Shown here piece after piece: positions 1 through 10,389 of a stretch of DNA of 64,000 nucleotides. The position numbers and the translations under genes are program-made. Numbering within the stretch: position 1 is the first letter of the stretch; each line of letters begins with the position of its first letter. Source of the stretch: Melitaea cinxia (lineage: Eukaryota > Arthropoda > Insecta > Lepidoptera > Nymphalidae); contig NC_059417.1 in assembly GCF_905220565.1 (NCBI RefSeq), positions 9,038,518-9,102,517 of the forward strand. Reading direction: 5' to 3'. The notes below the pieces were generated by a model. The model saw only the letters and a program-made list of their open reading frames with translations, searched no databases and was not told where the DNA came from.

Positions 1-295
1 GAACTGTTCGCTTACACGCAATACTAGTGACGTCACGAGCCACCGCCCGTGGCCCGACGACGACCGAACGTAGCTGAAAGGAACTGTTCGCTTACACGCA
101 ATACTAGTGACGTCACGAGCCACCGCGCGTGGCCCGACGACGACCGAACGTAGCCGAAAGGAACTGTTCGCTTACACACAATACTAGTGACGTCACGAGC
201 CACCGCGCGTGGCCCGACGACGACCGAACGTGGCCGAAAGGAACTGTTCGCTTACACACAATACTAGTGACGTCACGAAGCACCGCGACCGTAGA
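1..295. repeat. 80-bp tandem repeat (about 3.7 copies) with CRE palindromes
   Basis: Units begin at 1, 81, 161 and 241 and are nearly identical; the last copy decays near 290. Each unit holds the perfect palindrome TGACGTCA (28-35, 108-115, 188-195, 268-275), the consensus site of CREB/ATF-type bZIP factors, and GC-rich CACCGC(G/C)CGTGGCCCGACGACGACCG-type sequence. The array may continue left of the window. A 63-codon open frame through it is a by-product of the repeat. Confidence 0.9.
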
Positions 296-332
296 CGTCC
301 CGGTGTGTGCACATGTCTAACGAAACTGTTCA

Positions 333-556
333 CTGCTTATAGACGCCTACAACACCAGAAGCATCGCAAGCCCAAGACCTAATCCCCAATCCCCCCCCAG
401 GAGCTCTGATCACCTTACTCACCAACAGGAACACAATGCTGCTTGGAAACAGTATTATTTAGCTGTGATCTTACAGAAGTAAGGTCGAGGTACAACCCCA
501 GTCAGGCTGCTCCATATTTTGAGTAATAAATTCCTGCTGTGCCCTACCTCAGTTAT
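333..556 (-). mobile_element. SINE family A copy
   Basis: Minus-strand copy of the most frequent SINE here. Recognisable blocks are the 'accagaagcatcgcaag' block, 'gtcaggctgctccatatttt' and 'gctgtgccctacctcagtt'. The intact reference copy is at 47814-48112. Confidence 0.8.
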
Positions 557-777
557 AATGTGTTGACAGTGATGTCAACACATTATATCCTCGGGAACTT
601 CAAAACAAAACAGTATTTAAGATCGGTATTGCTTAGGTGATATTATGAAGTTACATTTCGCCACTTTTGCGCAGACCAAATTTTGTCCAGTATGTTTCTG
701 GCTATGCTCTACGTCATAAAATTAGTTTTTACTAAATAACTTGGTTATTTCTAGTAACAGTTTACAATTTTCCTTAC

Positions 778-3700
778 CCTATGAATGTAGTGCTCCAAGG
801 TGGCGGGTAGCGTAAAATTAATCACAGTCTTTACTCCCGGTATGTCTAAACCTCGGGCTGCAACATCAGTAGCTACCAGTACATCAACCTGCTCCTCTTT
901 GAAACGTTTCAGGGAGTCTAAACGCTGTGGCTGGTTTAGGGCTCCGTGTAATTCTGCCACCTAGGAGAAGATATTTAGCTTTTTAATTGCATTTTAAATT
1001 TTCCTACCCAAATAACCAAGATCAGATTACAACGCAAAAGGATTATTTACAAAAAAAGTTACAACTTAGTCGGCAAAGAAGAAGAGTTTGGTTCACCTGA
1101 TAGTAGGTAACCGATAGCCGCAGCTCATAGGCCCCGGCAACACCTGAAGCATCGCAAGCGCGTTGTTGACCCTACCCTGTATCCTTACCAGGAGCTCTGG
1201 CCACCTTACTCACCACAGGAACTTCTGTAAGGTTGAGGTACTTCCCCAGTCGGGGGTTTTGCACCATATTTGCTCCATATTTTGAGCAGGAAATTTCCTG
1301 CTGTGCCCTACCTCAATTAGCTTTAATTATGTATACAATACATGCTGTTTATAAGTTTACCTTGATCCCCAACAGCCCCAGCGCCACATGAAGTCTATGC
1401 GCCTGTTTTTTGGTCTGTACGAAGATGACGGCTCGGTCGCGGAACGTGCGGCAGACCAGCGCTGACAATATCGCCTCACGGTCCGACTCGCGCTCCTTAC
1501 GAATCCTACAGTGTAAGATGACTATGTAAATTATATATTGCTATTGCGCTGTCGTACGCAATTAGCAAGGAATTTATAAAAAACCGATGCACCGGTCACG
1601 CCACCTAGCACATCGTTCGAGTCACCTACCCTCACTCATTATATCATTATATGCCAGACATACAACTGCGAAAACTGCATGAAAAGGATAATATTTTGAA
1701 TTTATTTTGTCATACCCTACACAAGTTTTACACATTAATTGATAAAGTCATTCACATTAATTACCAGTGAGACCAACATTTGAATTGATAAAAAAAAAAA
1801 TACTATTTACGTGAATAAAAAGGTGTCCATATTATTGAATATTACGCAGCGGCGCAATGTACAACAAATAAATTTTCAAAAGAACCATACCTCACAAACT
1901 CCTGCCTCAAGTTGAAGGCCACGTCTTTATTGGAGTCTACGAAGAGCTTAACAGGTTTGTTGAGGGATACAGCAGCAAGGTCCTTGACCTCATCACTCAT
2001 GGTTGCTGAGAACAGCATGGTCTGGCGTTTGGGAGAGCACTGACGGATGATCTCTTTCATTTGCTCTGCGAAGTACTCGTCGAGCATTCTGAAAGTTAGG
2101 CCGAAATTATATGTCATACTTGATATAATAAATAAATAAATAATAAATGTCTTATACACACACGGTCGTCTGTTGCTATGATAAGCAATTTATTTATTTA
2201 TTTATTTTATACTTTATTGTACACCACAAATATATTACAAACAAAGCATAAAGATAGTTACAGACAGTGAAGTACAATGGGCGGACTTATGGCTAATTAG
2301 CCATTTCTTCCAGACATCCCATTTAATGCTTGTATACTATATATATTATGATATTTATATAGTATAATAATTTAATGCTTGTGTTACGTACAGATAACAG
2401 CCGACTGTTATAAATTTTTTTTTTTGATAAATATACACAGAAATAAAACATATATAAATACATATGTAAATACAAATATTACAAGTCTATGGCTATGGGC
2501 TAGTCAATGGAATATTTTTGTGAAAAAAAAAACGAGTGTGCTTTAGACCACACAACTGAAGAAATACTTCTTTACTTGTCCCTACAGTAAAATATGCAAC
2601 GTAACTCTCCTCTTTCTATCTTCACTAACTTATATCGTCACGCATTCGCGAGCTTACTACCCAAGTCAATCGTGCGTGAAGAAGTTTGACTTCACAATAT
2701 AATATAAATTTACAGTTCTGATATAATTGAGAGGCATTAAACTACAAATAATACATACCGTCTCTACGCTATGTACAAGAAATTATTATATGAGCTGTAG
2801 GTTACATTTATGTAACAAAAATAAATCTTTAATACAATAATTATTTTTAATAATATATTTCGATATCTTAAACTCGACAATAATATTTTATTCAATCTTT
2901 GACATTACTTTCACAATATGTTCATCGAAAAAAAAAATGTAGCTATATACCAGTTGGCTGTTACCTATAACACAAGCATTAAGTTGCTTACTTTAGGAAC
3001 AGACGACCGTGTGTGTATTGTGTAAATATTTATTTATTTATTTACAATAAACAAATAAAGAACGCAGAAAGTATAAATTGACAAAAATAAATACATATAT
3101 CATAGTATTTTGTTTAAATATAATTATAATAAAGATTATAAAATCTATATAAAAAAAATTACCTGTCAGCCTCATCGAGGACCAGTACTTCAATGGAGTG
3201 CAAGCCAAAGGATGGGGTATTTCTTATGTGGTCTATTAGACGGCCCGGTGTGGCTATTACTATGTCTGGGTTACGACGCAGGACGCTTTCCTACGGACAA
3301 TTAAAAAAAAAATCAATGACATACTTATATACTATTCATGCTGTGTGGTTACGGCATTAAATAATATAGCCACCCCTTCTCTTCCCGTGGGTGTCATAAG
3401 AGGCGACTAAGGGATAACACAGTTTCATTACCACCTAGGAACTTAAAAACCGAGCGATGGCGGGATAACCTTCCAACTGCTGGCTTTGAAATACACAGGC
3501 CGATGACGGGCAGTAGCGTCTTCGGTGCGACAAAGCCAGCCCTGCGGTCATTAACCCGTCTGCCCAACGTGGTGACTATGGGGAACACACATGAGTTCAC
3601 GCCGTTTTTGGTGTGAACTTGTGGAGTCCAGCATTGGACTGCGATAGGCTGAAGTGATGATGATGATACATATTGATTAGCTGGTTAGAGCAGATTGTAG

Positions 3701-6700
3701 GGATCCCGCTTTTTGCCCCAGAGATGGTGGGTTCATTTAAGACCCCGAGATTGGGCGTAATATGAATAGTAACTTATATAGGTACATTTATAAAAAAAAT
3801 ATCTACTTATATTAAATTACTTTTTACTATATCACTCAGCTGTAACCTATATACAGATTACAGGTGTTAAGTTGTAATATCTTGAGAACAGACGATAATG
3901 CCTATATGTTTAAGGTATTTTTTTTTTACTTTTACTGCTATTAAATAAATGGTATAGCTTTTTTTTGTTTAATTTTCTTTAAAAAAATCCAGTTTTTGCT
4001 TTTCTTTTAATAGGCATTTTTATAATAGTCCTGTAAATATAGAATATGTGTCTCTGTGTGTGCTTTTAATATCCTAATCCTAGTAATATTAATTTTATTT
4101 TATTTTCGTTAAGAATATTGACCTTACCTGATATTTGACGTCCAAACCTCCCACCGACAGTCCAATTGTTATCGCAGTGTTCTGAGATAGCTGACGAGTT
4201 ACGGTATGCACCTGTGTAAGAAAATATATGAATAAATTATTTTCATGTACTCTATAGAAAGTATTATTTGTCAAGCAGAGTAATTAATTGTGTTAATTTA
4301 GTATGTGTTGACGCAGTGGTCACTGATTCGATTCCCGCTCATGACGAACATTTGTACAGATGTATGGTATAGCACAAATGTCTAGACATTTGTACTTGTG
4401 TATTGTGTTTCCGGATCCCCGGCTTAAGCGTAAAGGATAATGGGGGTCGTCAAGTGTGAGGCACATTTATTTATTGTATATGAAAATTTATGAATATAGT
4501 TTAGTCCATCTATAATGCACATTATTTAAAATAATTACAAAACGCCTCTCACACAATGTAAATAGTCGAGTATACACTTGTTCTACACTAATTACCGGAG
4601 TCAGAAGTCAGAAAATGCAGGGGTCTGAGTTTAGAAAGTGTAGGATTCAACTAGTTCAAAAAAGTGCAGGAATCAGAGTTCAGAAAGTGCAGAAGTCAAA
4701 GTTCTGTAAGTGTTCAGTAAGTTCTGAAGTGCAGAAGATCACAGCTATATAATACTAGTCTCAAGTAGGGTTGTGTTCCTGTGGTGAGTAAGATGGCCCA
4801 TGTCCTGAGTAGGGTAGGGTATAGGGTAGAGTCGGCAACGCGCTAGCGATGCTCCTGGTGTTGCAGGCGTCTATAGGCTACCGACCTACCGCGAGACAAA
4901 TAACTGCGGCACTGACTGGACACGGTCCGTATAACAAACACCTATTTAATATGGGCATTACCGACAGTCCCCTGTGCAGAGCTTGCATGGGAACAGAAGA
5001 AACGGCTACGCATGTACTTCTCTACTGTCCAGGTGTAGCGGCTTACCGGGAACAACATCTTGGTACCCTGAAGACACTTCCGGAGATCTTCAAGAAGCCG
5101 AAAAGACTTCTAAAGTTTCTGGAGGAGCTTGGGTGGCAAGAGTGAATCGGATTACTCCCATAGACGCAAAATAGGCGCAAAGTCGTCGAGTTGCTGAAAC
5201 CAGCCCGTGTTAACCATACCATACCATACCGACCTACCGTAGCTTACATCAGGTGGACCATACGCTTGTACTTGCCAAATCGTATAAAAAAGTAAGATTT
5301 TATACAGAGTTCACGATCCTTACCTGCGCGCCAAGCTCACGAGTGGGTACAAGCACAAGTACTCGAGTGACTCGCTCAGCGACCGCCTTGTAGAGCAGAC
5401 GCTCCAGTATTGGTAGCATGTAAGCCGCTGTCTTTCCAGTACCTGTCGCTGCGCATGCGCATATGTCTTTACCTGTCGGGAATTGAGTCATTTAACTTAT
5501 TGTCCGTATTACATTGCCAAAACAAGCGAGAATATGATGAGATATTAAATGAAATTTGACGACCGCCCTGGTGTAATGGTACATGGGCTGTGTCGGCGGC
5601 GCCTAAACACCAACGATCACGGGTTCGATTCCCGCTCAGAGTGGATATTTGTGTTTTATACAAATATTTATTTCTAGTCTGGTTGTTATCATGTACAGCT
5701 GATAGTGATCATTACTCATATTAGGGAATATATTCGCCAACCCGCATTGGAGCGGCGTGGTGAGTTAAGCTCTGATCCTTGTCCTACATGGGGAAAGAGG
5801 CCTATGCCCAGTAGTGGGATGTTACAGGCTGAAGCATAAATAAAACTAAGTATGCTACATAATACGGTTTCTAAGCTGCATACATATCAGTCATATACAT
5901 TGTACTCTGTATACAGGCATTAAATGAAATCACACATACTATGTATCATTGCTATGTATGGTATGTACCAAATATAAGTCAAAAACAAGCAACAGTTTAG
6001 GTACAAGATAGGTTTATAACTGAACTAAAACTACCACTTTAAAGTAAAATATAGCTTTGTTTTGTGATTTCATTTAATCTCTTTCATTTTTTTTTTTTTT
6101 TTTTTGTATTAACATCCACGGGCTCAACTCAAAGTGCTCATGCCTTTTGTTAAACATGCACGCCTTACATACCACGATACAGGCGATTTTTCAGTACAAC
6201 TACAAATCGAGTCCTGTGACTGCCTAGCAAAACTAGGACGTGGTCCGACGCTGACGGTTATTGTTTTTATTTTTTCATTACAATTACCTTTTGATCACTC
6301 ATCATTCATTCATTCATAATTTCAGAACATTATATTATTTTTCTTATCTATGTCTATATTTATACTTATTAGCTAGTTATCATATATGTACACTTATTTC
6401 CTAGTAACCATATATTTACACTTATGTTCTACTTACAATATACACTTAACCTATGATACTATTAGTAAGGGATTTTTTTAAATATTTATTTATATATATT
6501 TATTATTAATATTTATCTATTTATTATTTATTTCTGTTATTTACTTACATTCCACTACATTGCATACTAACATAAATACACCTATCTTAATATATATAAA
6601 TCTCGTGTCACAATGTTTGTCCTCAATGGACTCCTAAACTACTTAACCGATTTTAGTCAAATTTGCACACCGTGTGCAGTTTGATCCAACTTAAAAGATA

Positions 6701-7694
6701 GGCTATATTTTATTTTGATATATTATGTTATTAATATATTTCAGAAAAAAATAAGGTGATACGAAGTTCGCCAGGTCAGCTAGTATAATTATATACTTTT
6801 ATCTACTTTATTTGCATAACAAATGCTGCACTGTGTCACTAATTCTTAGACCTGGCCGGACCAAGACCTCTTTCATGTTTACACTGAATTTTTTTGTAAA
6901 TTAAATACGAATATTTCACAAAAAAGACTTTCAAGAGCTGCAACACTTTTTGATTATGCTGTTAAGTAAAGAATCAGAACAATTTCTATGGTTTATTATA
7001 TATATGTTTTTATATATTATGTTTATATATATTTGATATATATATATGTGTATGTATATGTGTATGTATGTGTGTATGTGTATGTATGTGTATGTATATA
7101 TATATGTATGTGTGTATGTATATGTGTATATATGTGTATGTATATTTACGTATTATACGTATATATTATGTATGTACACCTCCATGCCGTCTAATTCTTT
7201 AGTCATGTCCTTTTCATGCTAGAGGTTGTCTGGAAGAGATCGCTCTTTTAGCGATAAGACCGCCTTTTGTACATGTCTATATTTTCTTTTACGGTGTAAA
7301 ATTTTTCTCTGATAGTGTACAATAAAGAGTATTTGTATTGTATTGTATTGTATTGTACTAATACGGATTATTATGTCTTAAGCATCCACGTGTCAAATAA
7401 ATTTTTCTAGAATTGAATTGATAATAATTGTGACATACCCAATAGAGCGATGGGTATTGTTGCTGCTTGAATGGGTGTAGGATGTACGTAATTCAATGTG
7501 CCGATAGCTTTGAGCAGTGGCCGCGAGAGATTCATCATGTAAAATGAAGCTTTTTCGTCATATTGTGGGGGTTCTTCGAAGAAATCTGACTCATACTCAA
7601 TTTGTGCACCTTCATTTTCTTCTTCTTTTAATTCCTGAAACATTGGCAGGTTGGCAATTAATGCATTGGTTACAGCTATAACATTTGACTATTT

Positions 7695-7735
<41 letters not shown>

Positions 7736-9855
7736 ATTATTGTACTATACTTTAATTATGAACAGATTATAGACTTAAAAAGAATTTTTTGTTGTTTTTG
7801 CATCAACTGTTGTTTTCCACTTTTTTTATTATCAAGCTAAAATAATACAAACAACTAGTCTATTATATAACAATTTAATTAATAATAGATATTTATAATG
7901 AGCTTTTAGTTATTTTTGCTGTTTTTATAAGCACTTTCGGATGCACCGTTAATATAATAATTGAAAAAGATATTTTTTTTATTTCTTTTTTATGTTTATA
8001 TTGAAGTGACACTTCTTTAGGCGTATGAGGGTAAAATTATTACAGATGAAACGGCAATATTTTGATGTAACGGCAAAGTTTTTGTTGATGCCACTGAAAC
8101 GGAAATCTAAAGCTTTAGATTTGTATAAGCTATAAACGAGGCTTAAAAATTAGTTTGCCAAAGAAGTTTCACTTCTGACAAGTATTTTTTGTACGCATGC
8201 ACTTTTTTTATATACATATACACAGATTGTCACTTGTTCCTAACCTTTTCTGTATGTTATAGGTTACAGCTGACTGATATAGCTAAAATTATTATTTTTT
8301 CCAATAATCATACAAATATTATAAATAAAAATATATACACATTACACCCAGATTCGAGGCAAGAATCGAACCCACAACCCCTAAAGCAAAAAGCAGGATC
8401 ACTATAAACTGCACCAACGGGTTAGTACTAGACTATTTATAAATAATTAATACACTTACCTGCTTCTGTTTCTGTTTTTTACTTAATTTCTTCACCTTAG
8501 TTTTGATATCATCTTTTTTCAGTTCATCATCAGATATTTCCAACTCATCAACGTCACCATCTGAAATACATATGTACGAATATGTAAGTTATTCGTTTTT
8601 AAACCTTTTCATTTGCTATCACTTTTATTTTTCAGAACACTTTTATTATTGCAGAACTTACATTTAGTATTGCGGTAGTAGTGGGAGTTTCAAAATGATA
8701 ATTGTAGTAGGTCTCCTAAAAGTTATATGTAAGTAAATAATATTTGTATTTGTAAAAAAATGAGGTACACAATCCTCAGGAGTAGTAGCCTGACTGGGGT
8801 AGTACCTCGACCTTACAGAAGATCACAGCTAAATAATATTGTTTTCAAGCAGTGTTGTGTTCTTGTTGGTGAGTAAGGTGACCAGAGCTCCTGGGGGATA
8901 AGGTTGGCAACATACTTACGATGCTTCTGGTGTTGCAGACGTCTATAAGCTACAGTAATAGATTACCATCAGTTGAGCCATACACTTGTTTGGCGACCTA
9001 GTTATATAAAAAAAATTGTAACAAACCCTTGGCCTCTGCTTCAGAATCGGTATCAACATCAGCATTGCCTTTCACTTTAGCCTCAGCTCTTTTTATTTCT
9101 ATCTTTTGGTCTAGAGTTCTCTTTACATTTCTCCGTACATATTTTTGTAAATCATCCCATGGGTCCTATAAATTTAATAGAATATACGAAAGACAAAAAA
9201 TTTGCATTCAAAAATTTGCAATAAAAAAAATGGTTGTTTTTTTGATATTTATTAAAAAAATGTACCACAAGATAGCATATAGAAAAAAAAGTATTTTTGA
9301 CACAAAATAAACACTTGTTTCAACAATTGTTTTATTGTAATAAGTTAATTCACTTTTTTTATATATAAATATATCGTCTTTACCTTATTATATTCTTCCA
9401 CTGAAGAAACAAACTTAAATTTCGGATCGAAATCTGCTTTTCTTTTGATTTTCTGTTTTGTTGGTTGATACTGAAATTAATAAACATATTACAGAAACTA
9501 TAAACACCAATAACTCAAATTAAGTTATATTAATATAATTTTTTGAATTATATATATTTGAATGAAAGGTTTATTTAAGTGTTTTTGGAAAGAAATTTAA
9601 TGTATACTAAGCTTTATTTTACTTTGACACTGACAATATTTTTTGGAGAAATTATTACAGAATTTAACTTAACATGCAGAATAATAGTAAGTCTGACAAC
9701 AAAGGTAAAGTAACGTAATTTAAAACATTTTTATTTTAACTTTATAACTATTAAAATCTTACGTCTTCCTCCACATCGGATTCTTCTGAAAAATCTTCTA
9801 CTTCTTCGTCATCATTAATAGTTTTAATTAACCCTGGATAGCCTTCGACTTCCAT
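778..9855 (-). CDS. DDX27: DDX27-type nucleolar DEAD-box RNA helicase (11 coding exons, 3' part off window)
   Basis: ATP-dependent RNA helicase of the DDX27/Drs1 (Drosophila Rs1) family, known to act in nucleolar pre-rRNA processing for the 60S subunit. Exons in transcription order: 9763-9855, 9384-9470, 9027-9165, 8460-8560, 7439-7634, 5324-5472, 4128-4211, 3163-3290, 1891-2088, 1361-1505, 778-960. All introns are GT-AG and the frame holds for 1503 nt (501 residues). Residues 1-165 are acidic and lysine-rich, as in the family. The core follows: F171 with PTPIQ 192-196 (Q motif), AATGTGKT 213-220 (Walker A), PTRELGAQ 248-255, TPGR 297-300, DEAD 322-325, SAT 353-355, VIFVQTKK 418-425, [10 protein letters not shown] 470-479, then the start of motif VI (HYIHR) at the last donor. 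The start ATG (9853-9855) has A at -3 and G at +4. Family members are near 750-800 residues, so roughly 280 C-terminal residues are missing; no exon is visible in 1-777. Introns carry SINE, LINE and MITE copies. Confidence 0.96.
1072..1322 (-). mobile_element. SINE family A copy in a DDX27 intron
   Basis: Diverged near-complete copy with the 'aagcatcgcaagcgcgttg' block and the end 'ctgtgccctacctcaatta'. It lies between the last two visible DDX27 exons. Confidence 0.8.
2155..2470 (-). mobile_element. SINE family D copy broken by a LINE 3' end
   Basis: The D blocks 'cacacggtcgtctgttgcta' (from 2159) and 'taatgcttgtgtta...taacagccgactgtta' (2372-2420) are separated by about 180 bp. The inserted part (about 2191-2335) is a minus-strand LINE 3' end with the same tail as 7188-7358. 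'atttaatgcttgt' occurs on the right flank twice, which fits a messy insertion with target duplication. Confidence 0.6.
2191..2335 (-). mobile_element. LINE 3'-end fragment
   Basis: Read on the minus strand, this matches the 7188-7358 tail: a 'ggatgtctggaagaaatgg' block, then 'taagtccgcccattgtac', then 'gtgtacaataaagtataaaa' and a TAAA-rich tail. It is non-coding and truncated at its 5' end. Confidence 0.6.
2530..2694. mobile_element. Palindrome-ended MITE (copy 1)
   Basis: Shares 'gagtgtgctttagaccaca' and a GAAGNNNTACTTCTTTA-type end with the copy at 38862-39039, and the right end 'gaagaagtttgacttcac'. It has no coding capacity. Confidence 0.55.
2930..3022 (+). mobile_element. SINE family D 3' part
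   Basis: Contains 'ggctgttacctataacacaa' and 'ggaacagacgaccgtgtgtg', the same 3' block as in the fuller copy at 56464-56688. Confidence 0.65.
3339..3669 (+). mobile_element. SINE family B, near full length
   Basis: Runs from 'gctgtgtggttacggcatta' to 'gcgataggctgaagtgatga' with a (GAT)n tail. It sits in the DDX27 intron upstream of the DEAD-box exon, antisense to that gene. Its 3' end resembles that of the LINE at 18690-19553. Confidence 0.85.
3830..3895 (+). mobile_element. SINE family D 3' fragment, degenerate
   Basis: Diverged match to the D 3' block ('cagctgtaacctatatacag', 'gagaacagacgata'). Confidence 0.4.
4308..4470 (+). mobile_element. tRNA-headed SINE fragment
   Basis: Starts with a tRNA-like head ('gacgcagtggtcac' as a degenerate A box, 'gattcgattcccgctcatga' as a B box) and continues into the 'gtgtattgtgtttccggatc' body also seen at 62868-63085. 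Confidence 0.6.
4730..5294 (+). mobile_element. SINE family A copy split by a LINE insertion
   Basis: The SINE runs 4730-4891 ('gaagatcacagctatataat' to 'ttgcaggcgtctataggcta') and resumes at 5229 ('taccgtagcttacatcaggt' to a short A tail). Between the halves lies the LINE piece 4892-5228, bounded by a repeated CCGACCTACCG. Confidence 0.85.
4892..5228 (+). pseudogene. LINE ORF2 C-terminal fragment (zinc-knuckle region)
   Basis: A 5'-truncated non-LTR retrotransposon. The readable frame ends at the TGA at 5143-5145. It contains C-x2-C-x8-H-x4-C (CRAC...H...C) after a '[13 protein letters not shown]' segment, as at the C-terminus of jockey/R1-type LINE ORF2 proteins; the clade is my inference. 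The 3' end is a short (CCATA)n tail. The 11-bp perfect duplication 4881-4891 / 5229-5239 marks the insertion. No reverse transcriptase core is present. Confidence 0.8.
5559..5842 (+). mobile_element. tRNA-derived SINE family C
   Basis: A tRNA-like head with A-box-like 'ccctggtgtaatggtacatg' and B box 'gggttcgattcccgctcag' is followed by the family body ('gttgttatcatgtacagctg', 'gcattggagcggcgtggtg') and ends 'gggatgttacaggctgaagc'. It lies in a DDX27 intron. Confidence 0.85.
6085..6245. repeat. T-run plus low-copy repeat
   Basis: A T-run near 6088-6105 leads into 'gtattaacatccacgggctc'. A similar T-run plus 'agtattaataccttccgtgg' stands at 16719-16760, so the two may be one retroposed family in minus orientation. 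Confidence 0.35.
6590..6788 (+). mobile_element. Repeat family F, non-autonomous, Helitron-compatible end
   Basis: Begins 'tatataaatctcgtgtcaca' and ends 'cgaagttcgccaggtcagct' + AGT. The terminal CTAG followed by T would suit a Helitron 3' end, but no hairpin or transposase is demonstrated, so the class stays open. Confidence 0.45.
7008..7165. repeat. (TA/TG)n microsatellite
   Basis: Alternating TATA and TATGTG units. The tyrosine/valine-rich open frame across it is a product of the repeat. Confidence 0.95.
7188..7358 (+). mobile_element. LINE 3' end with (ATTGT)n tail
   Basis: Contains 'gaggttgtctggaagagatc', 'gcgataagaccgcc', an AATAAA at 7321-7326 and four TTGTA repeats. This 3'UTR type is widespread in Lepidoptera to my knowledge. 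It is truncated, with no coding sequence. Confidence 0.65.
7700..7732. repeat. (TA)n microsatellite
   Basis: About 16 TA units in a DDX27 intron. Confidence 0.95.
8002..8177. mobile_element. MITE with palindromic TIRs (related copy)
   Basis: Left end 'tgaagtgacacttctttagg' (8002-8021) and right end 'gccaaagaagtttcacttct' (8157-8176) are inverted with few mismatches. Each end is itself nearly palindromic. It is 176 bp, internally AT-rich and non-coding. Confidence 0.6.
8250..8428 (-). mobile_element. SINE family D copy
   Basis: On the minus strand: tRNA-like head with B box ('gggttcgattcttgcctcga' region) and the D body including 'tcagtcagctgtaacctata'. It ends 32 bp from the DDX27 exon at 8460. 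Confidence 0.7.
8775..9017 (+). mobile_element. SINE family A copy beside a DDX27 splice donor
   Basis: Runs from 'gactggggtagtacctcgac' to 'tggcgacctagttatataaa' plus an A tail. The tail ends about 8 bp from the minus-strand donor at 9025-9026, so the first intron bases after that exon are SINE-derived. Confidence 0.85.
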
Positions 9856-10389
9856 TTTAATTATTTCAAATAATATTAACTTCACACTAATTAAAAACGT
9901 TTTATAAACAACTGGCCCACATGATAGCACCGCGTTTAAGGTACGTACTTTTTGAGGTTACCTTTCAAAAACACATGTTTACAAAATTAGAGCAGGACAA
10001 ACAACTTACGTTAACTAAAGAACGTTCCATTTGACGTAGGTTGAAATGAATTTTTCAGCAAATTAAGAAAATATATTAGAAATCAATCCTGCTTATTTAA
10101 AATAATATGTATGTATTTATTTATTTTAATATACCGAAGCCGTGTATTGAAATGATTAATAAATAATAAAATTTTGAATTTAATTTTAAACTGTATAATC
10201 TGTGCTTTGTCAAGTTGACAAATACACATTTCAGATTTCTGATTAGTGATTACAATTTCGTGCTGTAATCTTTAAGTTTTAATCGTTGATTACTTGTAAT
10301 GCTAGTAATTTTATTCAGGTCCTGCATGTCCATATTGCAAATGCTATGATATAGATAAACTCATAAAATACAAAGTATATTCATATAAA
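9856..10389. promoter_or_regulatory. Shared DDX27/SAC1 bidirectional promoter region
   Basis: The two start codons diverge with 534 bp between them, so both promoters and 5'UTRs must lie here unless a 5' exon is elsewhere. The stretch is AT-rich with no convincing TATA box next to a clear initiator on either side. No recognised transposon lies in it. The assignment is by position only. Confidence 0.6.

Noticed and set aside
129..320. 63-codon ORF
   Set aside because: Runs through the 80-bp tandem repeat; no domain.
1..777. Missing C-terminal exons of DDX27
   Set aside because: Looked for the HRVGRTARAG continuation on the minus strand; only tandem repeat, SINE and spacer are present.
6988..7194. 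68-codon tyrosine/valine-rich ORF
   Set aside because: Translation of a TA/TG microsatellite.
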